NCBI GenBank assembly: GCA_051884615.1 | Contig: JBJEVT010000031.1 | Span: forward strand, 62,001-126,000 | DNA: 64,000 nt | Source: UBA1724 sp051884615 | GTDB lineage: Bacteria; Verrucomicrobiota; Lentisphaeria; Oligosphaerales; Oligosphaeraceae | Reading direction: 5' to 3' | In this document: positions 53,388-60,499 of the stretch, in pieces | How positions within the stretch are numbered: position 1 is the first letter of the stretch | How the letters are laid out: each line of letters opens with the position of its first letter | Notes under the pieces: generated by a model | Databases searched by the model: none | Told to the model about the DNA's origin: nothing | The model's input: the letters and a program-made list of their open reading frames with translations, nothing else | Program-made: the position numbers and the translations under genes

Positions 53388-53686
53388 AGATGGTGCTTGT
53401 GGTCTACAACATTTCCGTGGAGGAGGAAGTGCAGGACGTCCTGCGGAACGCGGGCGTCCCCTGCTTCACCCAGTGGCCCCGTTTGCTGGGCAAGGGCGTC
53501 TCCACCGGTCCCCGGATGGACACCAGCGTGTGGCCTGGCGCCAACTCCGCGCTGATGACGGTGGTGGAGGAGGCCAAGGCCCGGGAACTCCTCCAGGCCT
53601 TCCAGAGTCTCCGGGAAGGAGCCGCCGCCCGGGAAGGGGTCAAGGCCTTCCTTCTCGACGTGGAGGCCATGACCGGCGATCCCTGA
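53384..53686 (+). CDS. PII-like (GlnB-fold) protein linked to RND pump
   Basis: A 100-residue protein whose ATG overlaps the RND stop. The start MKMVLVVYNISVEEEVQDVL and the pattern of beta-alpha-beta repeats fit the ferredoxin-like PII/CutA fold; it lacks the T-loop Tyr uridylylation site of true GlnB. Residues GKGVSTGPRMDTSVWPGANSALMTVV (core PRMDTSVWPGANS) resemble small PII-like proteins found at the end of RND operons in Bacteroidota and PVC bacteria (from memory). It probably senses a ligand or metal and tunes the pump. Confidence 0.75.
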   Translation: MKMVLVVYNISVEEEVQDVLRNAGVPCFTQWPRLLGKGVSTGPRMDTSVWPGANSALMTVVEEAKARELLQAFQSLREGAAAREGVKAFLLDVEAMTGDP

Positions 53687-53735
53687 ACCGCCGACCCTCC
53701 CGCCCTCTCATCCCCCCCCCGACCCCAGTCACGCC

Positions 53736-55628
53736 ATGCAGATTCTTGTGGCACGCCATCTCTTCGACGCCGACGGAAAGGCGCTCCGGGAACTCCGGGC
53801 CATCGCCGGCGCCGCCTGCCGCCGCGGTCATGGCGTCACCCTGCTGACATCCTCCGAGGAATTGGAGGATGTGGCGCCTCCGGGGGTGGAGGTGGTGCTG
53901 GCGCCCCGGAGCCAGGGGGGCTTTCGCCAGCGTCTGGAGCTGGCGCTGCGGGAGGGCGGGGCGCATCGGGTGTCCCTGGGCCTGGAGCCCTTGCCCGGGG
54001 TGGACTATTGCCTGCCCGGCGAGCTTCTGCTCCAGACGGAGCCCGCCGCCGACGGAGCCTCCCTGGCCCTGAACCAGGAGAAATTCCTCCGGCGCCGCCT
54101 CCTGCGGCAGGTCTTCCGCAGCCCGGGCGCCACCAAGATCTTCTTCACCGGCCCCCTCCAGGAACGCACGTTGCTGACCGGCTACGGCGTGCCTCTGCCG
54201 CGCCTCCGGGGACTGCCCCCCTGGATGGACGACCTTCTGGAGGAACCCGACCCCACGCCCCAGGAAGTGGCCCTGATGCGGCAGGCCTACGGCTGCCAGG
54301 AGGAAGGGACGATTCTGATTCTGCAGCCCGCCGCCGACTGGCGCCAGGGCGGGGTGGACCGCTCCCTGGAGGCGCTGGCCATCCTGCCGCCCTATCTCCG
54401 GGAACGCTGCCGTTTCCTGGTGGCGGGGGAACCCAGCCCCCAGGGACTGGCGTTGCTTCAGGAGGCATCCCGCTCCCTGGGCTTCCCCGAGGGCCAGCTC
54501 CGCTATCTCCCCACCCTCCAGCACCGGAAGTGCCTGATGATGGCGGCGGACCTCCTTCTCACCCCCGCCCGCAACGACTACGGCAGCATGCTGTTGGGAG
54601 ACGCTCTCCAATGCGCCCTCCCGGTGCTGTGCACCAGCGCCTGCGGTCTCTCGCCTCTGGCCTCGGCCGCCGGATGTCCCGTGCTCCAGGCGCCCTTCGA
54701 CCAGGAGCTCCTGAATGAAAACCTGGCCTGGATTCTGCCCTCCCTGAAACCCCTGCGCCAGCGTCTCCGGCAGCAGCGGGAGCGGATGCCCCAGGATCAA
54801 CATTCCTGGGGAGAGGGCGTGCTGGAGTGCCTGGAGGAGGAGCGCCGTCCCCCCGTGCCTCCCATGCATCTGGTCCAGGAGGCGTTGCGGCGGCATGAAC
54901 GCCAGGTGGAGAAGCGCACGGCCCTGAAGATGGACAGGAAACGCCGCATTTCCCGGTGCCGGCTCTCCACGGGGGAGCGCCTGGTGGTGAAGGAATTCCG
55001 GAAGTGCCACTTCTGGGAGGGGGACCGCCATGTCCGCCGGTGCCGTGTCAGCACCGAGAGAATGCTGGGCTTCACGCCCCAGGTCCGGGCCGGGGGAACC
55101 CTGGAGGGGAGCGACAGCACCTTCCTCCTCATCGAAGATTGCGGCGAAGGCAATTTCCATGGCACGGACTACGCCCGCCGGCCCGACGCGGAGGAACTCT
55201 ACGCCGCCTGCGGCAGGCTCCTGGCGGACCTCCATCACGCCGGCATCTACCACCTGGACACCAAGCCCGCCAATTTCGTCCTGAACCAGAACTGCCGGGG
55301 CGAATGTCCCTATCCCGTCTGCCTGGTGGACTGCGACAACGTCCGTCTCCTCTCCCTCCCCATCCCCTGGAAGGCGCGCCTCCGCAATCTCGCCCAGTTC
55401 CTGGCGGGCACCGGAAAGCTGGCGCGGGAGGACGAGGACCGCTGGCTGCGCTGCCTCCTGGCCTTCCAGGAGGGATACGCCCGGGCCTCCCTGCTGCCTC
55501 CCCCCGCTCTCCGGCGGCTTTGGGACGCCCTTTGGAAGAGCCTGGAGGAGGGAGCCCATGTGGAGTACAACCTTCCCCGAAAGTGCCAGGGGGCAGACTT
55601 GCAATTCCTGCGGAGTCACTTACATTAG
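53736..55628 (+). CDS. Fusion of LPS-core glycosyltransferase (WaaG-like) and LPS-core kinase (WaaP-like)
   Basis: A 630-residue cytoplasmic protein with two enzyme domains. Residues 1 to about 370 resemble GT4 glycosyltransferases: the N-terminal strand MQILVARHLFD, ILILQPAADWRQGGVDRSLEAL (core DWRQGGVDRSLEA), FLVAGEPSP and LTPARNDYGSMLLGDALQCALPVL (core NDYGSMLLGDAL), which stands where GT4 has E-x7-E. Residues 385-630 resemble the WaaP/RfaP kinase fold: KEFRKCHFWEGD, the catalytic HLDTKPANF (His506, Asp508) and LVDCDNV (Asp532, Asp534). WaaG and WaaP act one after the other on heptose of the inner core in E. coli, so the fusion predicts a bifunctional enzyme. The tRNA-Gly promoter overlaps its 3' end. 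Confidence 0.82.
   Translation: MQILVARHLFDADGKALRELRAIAGAACRRGHGVTLLTSSEELEDVAPPGVEVVLAPRSQGGFRQRLELALREGGAHRVSLGLEPLPGVDYCLPGELLLQTEPAADGASLALNQEKFLRRRLLRQVFRSPGATKIFFTGPLQERTLLTGYGVPLPRLRGLPPWMDDLLEEPDPTPQEVALMRQAYGCQEEGTILILQPAADWRQGGVDRSLEALAILPPYLRERCRFLVAGEPSPQGLALLQEASRSLGFPEGQLRYLPTLQHRKCLMMAADLLLTPARNDYGSMLLGDALQCALPVLCTSACGLSPLASAAGCPVLQAPFDQELLNENLAWILPSLKPLRQRLRQQRERMPQDQHSWGEGVLECLEEERRPPVPPMHLVQEALRRHERQVEKRTALKMDRKRRISRCRLSTGERLVVKEFRKCHFWEGDRHVRRCRVSTERMLGFTPQVRAGGTLEGSDSTFLLIEDCGEGNFHGTDYARRPDAEELYAACGRLLADLHHAGIYHLDTKPANFVLNQNCRGECPYPVCLVDCDNVRLLSLPIPWKARLRNLAQFLAGTGKLAREDEDRWLRCLLAFQEGYARASLLPPPALRRLWDALWKSLEEGAHVEYNLPRKCQGADLQFLRSHLH
55599..55626 (+). promoter_or_regulatory. 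Promoter of tRNA-Gly (TTGCAA-N16-TACATT)
   Basis: TTGCAA at 55599-55604 and TACATT at 55621-55626 with a 16-bp spacer, lying inside the last codons of the WaaG-WaaP gene and 70 bp before the tRNA. CTTGCAATTCCT is shared exactly with the promoter at 60088. Confidence 0.75.
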
Positions 55629-55695
55629 CCGCCGTTTCCAAACTAAATGTTCGCGCCGGAGGGATAGAGGAATTCCGGCAGGATCGATGTTTTGG

Positions 55696-55769
55696 GCGGG
55701 TGTAGCATAATGGTAATGCACTGGCTTCCCAAGCCAGCTACGTGGGTTCGATTCCCATCACCCGCTCCA
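55696..55769 (+). tRNA. tRNA-Gly (anticodon CCC)
   Basis: 74-nt cloverleaf: acceptor GCGGGTG pairs with CACCCGC, D arm with AATGGTAA, anticodon arm CTGGC-TTCCCAA-GCCAG giving CCC, T arm GTGGG-TTCGATT-CCCAT, and encoded CCA at 55767-55769. A short T run follows. Confidence 0.96.
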
Positions 55770-55960
55770 TTTTTTTGTTGCTTTCCCGAGAGCGGGATGG
55801 CTTCGGCGAGTCGGCGCTTCCCTTGGAGGGCCGCCGGCCCCGGCCTCCACTATTCCCCACTCCCCACGGATTGAATGGTATTGATGCATGAGGCGGGACG
55901 CCCCTCGGCGCATATGTCCCGCCGCCCTCACACTTCCCCCTTGAAAGCATAGTCGCAGCC

Positions 55961-56983
55961 ATGGCCAGGAAACTCAGAGTCGCGCAGATTGGATTCGGTG
56001 GCATCGGGCACGAGCATGCCCGTCAGTACGCCAGCCAGCCGGACTGCCGGCTGGTGGCCGTGGCCGATGTCTGCCCCGCCCAGTTCAAGGATCTGGAGGC
56101 CACCCTGCATCCGGCGGGGGCGGCCGACGCCTCCGGCGCCCCGGTGAAGACCTATGCCTCCTATCTGGAGATGATCCGCAAGGAGAAGCCGGACATGGTG
56201 GACATTTGCCTGCCCACCGATCTTCACGAGAAGGTGGCGGTGGAGGCCATGCGGGAGGGGTGCCATGTCCTGTGCGAGAAGCCCATGGCCCGCACGGTGG
56301 AGGAGGCGGACCGCATGATGGCGGTGGCGCGGGAGACGGGGCGCAAGCTGATGATCGCCCAGTGCCTTCGCTTCGACCCCGGATACCAGGCATTCCGCAA
56401 GGAACATCTCTCCGGAAAACACGGGAGGCTCCTGCGTCTTTCCGCGGTGCGCCTCAGCGGCTTTCCCAGCCGGAAGCCGGTGAACTGGTATGCGGACGCC
56501 CGGCGCTCCGGAGGAGCCATCCTGGATCTCCATCTCCATGACACCGATTTCTTCCTCTCCCTCCTGGGTCGCCCCAAGGCGATCTCCTCCACCGGCATCG
56601 TGACGGCGCCCCGGGGCGGCATCCAGGAGAGCCTGAGCCAATACGACTACGGAGAGGAGGGCCCCCTGGTGGCGGCCGAAGGCTCCTGGTGCCGGGAAGG
56701 CTGGCGCTGCTGGCTGGTGGGCGTCTACGAGAAGGCCACCCTCCAGCTCCAGGACAACACCCTTTCCATCCTCTTCCCCGGGACCAAAAGGAAACCCCGG
56801 CGCAAGAGCTTCGATGGCCTGCACAATGGCTACTGGGAGGAGATCGCCTACCTGGCCAAGTGCATCCTCAAGAACCAGGAGCCGGAACGCTGCCTTCCCG
56901 ACAGCACCCGGGACTCCCTCCGCATCGCCCTGGAGGAAACCCGCTCCGCGGAACGCCAGGGTCGGAGAATCCCCCTGAAGTGA
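55961..56983 (+). CDS. Gfo/Idh/MocA family oxidoreductase
   Basis: NAD(P)-dependent sugar or polyol dehydrogenase of 340 residues. The N-terminal Rossmann fold has VAQIGFGGIGHEHARQY, the dinucleotide segment VAVADVCPAQF and VDICLPTDLHEKVAVEAM. The family motif CEKPMARTVEEAD contains the Glu-Lys-Pro with the active-site Lys. The C-terminal alpha/beta domain holds LDLHLHDTDFFLSLLG, where the first HxxD is a usual catalytic site. Substrate cannot be told. It is followed 12 bp later by the yraN-like gene, and is separated from the tRNA-Gly by a spacer of about 190 bp. Confidence 0.92.
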   Translation: MARKLRVAQIGFGGIGHEHARQYASQPDCRLVAVADVCPAQFKDLEATLHPAGAADASGAPVKTYASYLEMIRKEKPDMVDICLPTDLHEKVAVEAMREGCHVLCEKPMARTVEEADRMMAVARETGRKLMIAQCLRFDPGYQAFRKEHLSGKHGRLLRLSAVRLSGFPSRKPVNWYADARRSGGAILDLHLHDTDFFLSLLGRPKAISSTGIVTAPRGGIQESLSQYDYGEEGPLVAAEGSWCREGWRCWLVGVYEKATLQLQDNTLSILFPGTKRKPRRKSFDGLHNGYWEEIAYLAKCILKNQEPERCLPDSTRDSLRIALEETRSAERQGRRIPLK

Positions 56984-56995
56984 CGACTGCCCTTC

Positions 56996-57490
56996 ATGGC
57001 GTGGCGATGGCGGCACCGGCGTGAAGATTCCCCCCGGGAGAGGGAGACCTCTCCCCGGGACACCGGCGCCCCCTTGGGACGCCGGGGAGAAGATGCCACC
57101 CGGGAGTTTTTCCTGAACGCCGGATACCGGGTGCTCTGCCGGAACTGGCTGGCCCCCCACCATCGGGGAGAGCTGGATCTGGTTTGCCAGGACGAGGCGG
57201 GAACCCTCTGCTTTGTGGAGGTCAAGACCCGGCGAATCCTGGCGCGCTCCGCGGGCGCGGGGGAGCGTCCCGTTCCCCTGGAGGCCGTCACCCCCGCCAA
57301 GGAGCGGCGGCTTCGCCGGGCGGCGGCGGACTACCTGCGGGCGCTGGGGCGTCCCCGGGTGCCCTTCCGCTTTGACGTGGTGGAGGTCTGGGCCGACGCC
57401 CATGGGCGGCCCTGCCAGCTTCGCCATTGGCCGGATCTCCTGCCGGGCAGGCCCTCCCGCCTGCTGGAGGAAGAAGCCGGGGAATCCTGA
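56996..57490 (+). CDS. YraN family (UPF0102) endonuclease-like protein
   Basis: A 164-residue protein of the YraN family, which has a Holliday-junction-resolvase-like PD-(D/E)XK fold. After a basic, Arg-rich extension come LGRRGEDATREFFLNAGYRVL (core RRGEDATREFF), NWLAPHHRGELDLV (Glu-x-Asp) and LCFVEVKTRR (Glu-x-Lys), all of the nuclease core. Biological role is not settled. It starts 12 bp after the oxidoreductase gene. The N-terminal extension of some 20 residues before the domain may reflect a later true start. Confidence 0.9.
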   Translation: MAWRWRHRREDSPRERETSPRDTGAPLGRRGEDATREFFLNAGYRVLCRNWLAPHHRGELDLVCQDEAGTLCFVEVKTRRILARSAGAGERPVPLEAVTPAKERRLRRAAADYLRALGRPRVPFRFDVVEVWADAHGRPCQLRHWPDLLPGRPSRLLEEEAGES

Positions 57491-57882
57491 ACCGGGTTCC
57501 CTGACGCCTCCCCTCCGCGCTCTCTTCATCCCTTTCGGGCGAAAGCCCGCCTCCCCTGGAAAGTTCCCAATCCCTCCCGGGGCGGCGCGGCTCCCGCTCG
57601 GAAAAACAAGAAACCCCTTTCTCCGAAGAAGATGGACGGACCGTTCTCTCCGGGGAAAGGAATAGTGAAACATCGGAAGCCGTCCGTTGCGTTTCCCTCC
57701 TCCGGGAACCGTCCTTCGGCCTCTCTCCCCCGCAGCCGCGGGGAGGAGGGCAGGGGGGATGGGGCCGCGGGGAGAGGGGAGGACGGGCGGCCTCCACGGA
57801 AAACCAAAAGAAAAACCAAGAATCCGGCCCGCCGCGCCAAGGAATCGCGGCGCGCGCCGAGGTATCCCTCCCCACAACGACT
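57491..57882. other. Spacer between yraN-like and NYN genes
   Basis: 392 bp without a supported gene. A small hairpin CGGGC-GAAA-GCCCG (57536-57549) follows the yraN-like stop and may aid termination. The remainder is Cys/Gly-codon-like GC-rich text with open frames on both strands but no gene signature. Confidence 0.5.
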
Positions 57883-59142
57883 ATGGCACAAAAATCCCAG
57901 CAACTCGCCCTGTTGATCGACTATGACAACTTGATGGGCTTCAACGGCAAAGTGGATGGCGACCTGAATCGCAACTATTCCCACCAGGATGTGGTGGCCT
58001 ACCTGGAGAGCCACTACGGCCCCGTGGTCTACTGCAAGGCCTATGGCGACTGGAGCGGCCCCCGCACCCGCCATACCATCACCGACCTCTCCAAGGCCGG
58101 CGCCGAAATGCAGTTCATCCCCCGGGTGACCGGCTCCACGCTCCGCATCCCCGGATGCGCCGCCGTCTGCATGGGACTGGACGCCATGGAGGAAATCCAG
58201 CGCAACCCCTCTCTGGGCGGCGTGGTCTTCGGCACCAATGACCTCGCCCTCCTCCCCTTCGTCAGCCGCATCCGCGCCCTGGGCAAGAGCGTCTACATCC
58301 TGGGACCCGAGGCCGCCAGCGCCGCCGCCCTCACCCGGGTGGCCGACGAGTTCATCACCGCCGCGGACAACAGCCCCATCCGCGCCAAGGCGTCCAACGC
58401 CTCCGACAAGTCCCAGGTGCTCTACGCCATCAAGTCCATCCTGGTGAACGGCGAGCTCCCCCTGGCACAGCTGGAGGAGAAGGTGACCGCCGCCATGCCC
58501 GAGTTCGCCCCCGCCGACTTCGCCTGCTCCAACTTCGAGGAATTCCTCCGCAACATCGCCAACACCACCGTGAAGCTCACCAAGGCGGAAGACGGCTCCC
58601 TCACCGTGGGGCTGGGCAACTGCCACAACGCCTCCCAGTACACCGACGAGGAACTCCAGAGCTTCGACCTGGCGCAGTATATGCAGGCCACCCGCTGGCA
58701 CATCACCGACGGCGACATCCGGGACAAGGTGCTCCACAACATCTACATCATCTTCTCCGAGAAGGGACGGGAGATGACCAACGAGGAACTGCGGAACACC
58801 GTGGATCCCGACCACATCGTGGAGGATCGTCCCTGGCAGGGCACCATCTGGTCCCTGATCTTCGGCGCCTGCCTCTGGGAAAACCCCAAGACCTCCAACC
58901 ACGCCCAGAGCCGCCGCCTCCTCTCCCTCTTCCGCACCGTGACCAGCGAGGACGACTTCCTGGTGCGCTACTACACCAGCCTCTTCAAGAAGGCCTACGA
59001 GGACCGTCCCAACATCACGCCCCAGATGTGCGCCGAGCTGATGCATCCCGAGAACGTGGAGGGCGCTCTGCCTCTCTTCGAGCGGGTCTTCGAGAATCTG
59101 CGCAATCCCATGGTGCTGAAGAGCCCCGCCGCCAGAAAGTAG
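57883..59142 (+). CDS. NYN domain protein with C-terminal LOTUS/OST-HTH-like domains
   Basis: A 419-residue protein. Residues 1-165 form a NYN (LabA/DUF88, PIN-like) ribonuclease domain: LALLIDYDNLMGF with the metal-binding Asp, then YCKAYGDWSGP, and VVFGTNDLALLPFVSRIRALGKSVYILGP (cores GTNDLALLPFV and GKSVYILGP). Two repeats follow, residues about 175-260 and 290-400. Each has a helical build like OST-HTH/LOTUS domains (QVLYAIKSILVNGELPLAQLEEKV, core LPLAQLEEKV). Likely an RNA-processing or RNA-binding factor. It stands alone on the plus strand. Confidence 0.85.
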   Translation: MAQKSQQLALLIDYDNLMGFNGKVDGDLNRNYSHQDVVAYLESHYGPVVYCKAYGDWSGPRTRHTITDLSKAGAEMQFIPRVTGSTLRIPGCAAVCMGLDAMEEIQRNPSLGGVVFGTNDLALLPFVSRIRALGKSVYILGPEAASAAALTRVADEFITAADNSPIRAKASNASDKSQVLYAIKSILVNGELPLAQLEEKVTAAMPEFAPADFACSNFEEFLRNIANTTVKLTKAEDGSLTVGLGNCHNASQYTDEELQSFDLAQYMQATRWHITDGDIRDKVLHNIYIIFSEKGREMTNEELRNTVDPDHIVEDRPWQGTIWSLIFGACLWENPKTSNHAQSRRLLSLFRTVTSEDDFLVRYYTSLFKKAYEDRPNITPQMCAELMHPENVEGALPLFERVFENLRNPMVLKSPAARK

Positions 59143-59302
59143 GCCGGTCTTGCCCGGAATCCCGGGGGAGGGGGCTCCGTCGCCAAGGCGGTGGCTCCCT
59201 TTCCCCTTTCCCGCCTCCCTGTCTCTCCGGCTCCTTCCCAGGGGTTCCGGAGGACGGGGAGATTCTTTTCCCCCTGATTCCTGCGTCGAAGGAAGAGGCG
59301 CC

Positions 59303-59800
59303 ATGTCCCAAAGCCATCCCTTTCGCCTCTCCTGCCCGGAAGAGGCATACCAGGCCCTGGACCCCGTGCTTCGCCGGAAATTGGAGGCCGCCTACCAAAG
59401 CTACGCCCGGGCATGCCCCGGGGAACCTCCCTGGAGAATCACCTCTGGACGCCGCACCTTGAGGCAGCAGGGGGAGGAAATGGCCGCCATGACCCCGGAA
59501 CAGCTCCGGCAGCTCTACGGACGAAACGGCGTCCCTTCCTATGTGGAGGAACTGATCCAGGCCATGCCCCTGACTCCGGAAAAGGCCTATCGGATTCTGG
59601 CCAGGCGCAAGGAAGGATATATCTCCCGGCATCTCTTCGGCGCCGCCGTGGATGTGGCGGCGGACTCCGTCCGACAGGGGGAGGCCATGCGCCAGGTCCT
59701 CCAGGACCAGGGGCTCGTTCTCCTGGATGAACGCACCCAGGGAATCCCCTGCCTCCACGTTTCCTGCCCACAGCTGGAAATCCAAATCGTCCGGGAATGA
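59303..59800 (+). CDS. Peptidase M15-like (D-Ala-D-Ala carboxypeptidase fold) protein
   Basis: A 165-residue protein without signal peptide. The text SRHLFGAAVDVAAD has the zinc-ligand pattern H-x6-D of peptidase M15, and PCLHVSCP the terminal His. WRITSGRRTLRQQ (core ITSGRRT) precedes it, as in the family. The segment between lines 475 and 600 of the gene (residues 60-100) is Met/Gln/Tyr-rich. It could act on peptidoglycan or be an endolysin relic; lack of an export signal argues for the latter or for holin-free release. The start at 59303 has GAAGG before it; the longer frame is leader. Confidence 0.65.
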   Translation: MSQSHPFRLSCPEEAYQALDPVLRRKLEAAYQSYARACPGEPPWRITSGRRTLRQQGEEMAAMTPEQLRQLYGRNGVPSYVEELIQAMPLTPEKAYRILARRKEGYISRHLFGAAVDVAADSVRQGEAMRQVLQDQGLVLLDERTQGIPCLHVSCPQLEIQIVRE

Positions 59801-60087
59801 CGGTATTTTGTAACTACTTGAATACAAGTATGGTATAGAATATCTAGGGAGGGAGTCTTTCCTGAAGGCGGGGAAATGCCCGTGCCTTGCGAGGGCGAGC
59901 GCGCATTGGCGGGACGCAATGCGCGTTGCAGAGGGAATGGCGTGCCCCCCCCGCTTCTGCCAAATGGCCCATGGGTTCTGCGGGCGAATGTTGTCTTCCC
60001 CCCCGTCAGAAGGGGTGCCCCCGGAAGCCGGCGACGGGATGACGCAACCCCCTGGCGTTGGGGAGCTACCAGGGGGGAGGGGGCTTC
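59801..60087. other. Gene-free spacer with palindromes, possible RNA gene
   Basis: The part beginning 59817 holds ACTTG-aata-CAAGT (operator-like). A perfect 9-bp hairpin lies at 59900-59925 (CGCGCATTG/CAATGCGCG). Further GC hairpins follow. No protein gene fits. A short AT-rich stretch at 59810-59850 (TATAGAAT) might be a promoter, which would give an RNA of about 150-250 nt. I cannot match it to a known RNA. Confidence 0.35.
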
Positions 60088-60115
60088 TTGCAATTCCTCT
60101 GCCCTTGAGTATATT
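60088..60115 (+). promoter_or_regulatory. Promoter of the 35-residue basic protein gene (TTGCAA-N16-TATATT)
   Basis: TTGCAA at 60088-60093 and TATATT at 60110-60115 with a 16-bp spacer, 62 bp before the start codon. CTTGCAATTCCT is identical to the tRNA-Gly promoter. Confidence 0.75.
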
Positions 60116-60177
60116 AAGTGCCATTCCCTTTATTCCCACCCCTTTTTGATTCATCTTTAACTGGAAGGAACCAAGTC

Positions 60178-60285
60178 ATGAGCCAGCAGCATACCAAGGC
60201 AGAGAAGCGCGTCCGTCGCAAGCGTTACCAGGAGCGCGTCCGCGCCCGCATCAACGAGGCGAAGGCGGCTGCCAAGAAGAAGTAG
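60178..60285 (+). CDS. Very small highly basic protein (35 residues)
   Basis: Reads MSQQHTKAEKRVRRKRY then continues with alternating Arg/Ala/Glu and ends AAAKKK. GGAAGGAA lies 7 bases before the ATG. Nearly all residues are Lys, Arg, Ala, Glu or Gln, as in tiny ribosomal or ribosome-associated proteins (bTHX- or bS20/bS21-like fragments); the exact family is not recognised. It has a strong promoter of the same type as two tRNA genes and is followed by a hairpin array and a terminator, so it is its own transcription unit. Likely real and highly expressed. Confidence 0.7.
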   Translation: MSQQHTKAEKRVRRKRYQERVRARINEAKAAAKKK

Positions 60286-60291
60286 GATTTC

Positions 60292-60365
60292 ATGCCGGAG
60301 GAACTGGCCGGCATCGGGGCAGGGCTTTGGCCTCTGCCCGTTCAATCGCGGTGGAAACCGTGATT
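60292..60365 (+). other. Three tandem hairpins downstream of the basic-protein gene
   Basis: Hairpin 1: ATGCCGG/CCGGCAT (60292-60314). Hairpin 2: GGGCAGGGC-tttg-GCC(t)CTGCCC (60317-60339). Hairpin 3: AATCGCGGT-GGAA-ACCGTGATT (60344-60365), a 9-bp stem with one G-U pair and a GNRA-type GGAA tetraloop. A terminator hairpin follows 7 bases later. The ordered set suggests a structured 3' UTR or a small RNA. Confidence 0.65.
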
Positions 60366-60372
60366 TGCGTGG

Positions 60373-60403
60373 AGACACGGCAAAATTTGCCGTGTCTTTT
60401 TTT
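60373..60403 (+). terminator. Intrinsic terminator
   Basis: AGACACGGCAAA pairs with TTTGCCGTGTCT (12 bp, one-base centre), then a run of Ts to 60403. It closes the unit containing the 35-residue gene and separates it from ppdK. Confidence 0.95.
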
Positions 60404-60499
60404 GTCTTTCTTTGACAGATTGTGTTACCCAATTCCAGGCGGTGGCATTGAGTGATGTCACGGTTGTGGAGTGAAACAGCGTTGCTAAGGAAACAACGA

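Noticed and set aside
53384..53686. True nitrogen-regulatory GlnB
   Set aside because: It lacks the T-loop Tyr and the usual PII signature, and sits with efflux genes, not with amtB or glnA.
59876..60160. A 94-codon frame before the basic-protein gene
   Set aside because: It spans the palindromes and the promoter at 60088 and has no Shine-Dalgarno or protein-like composition.
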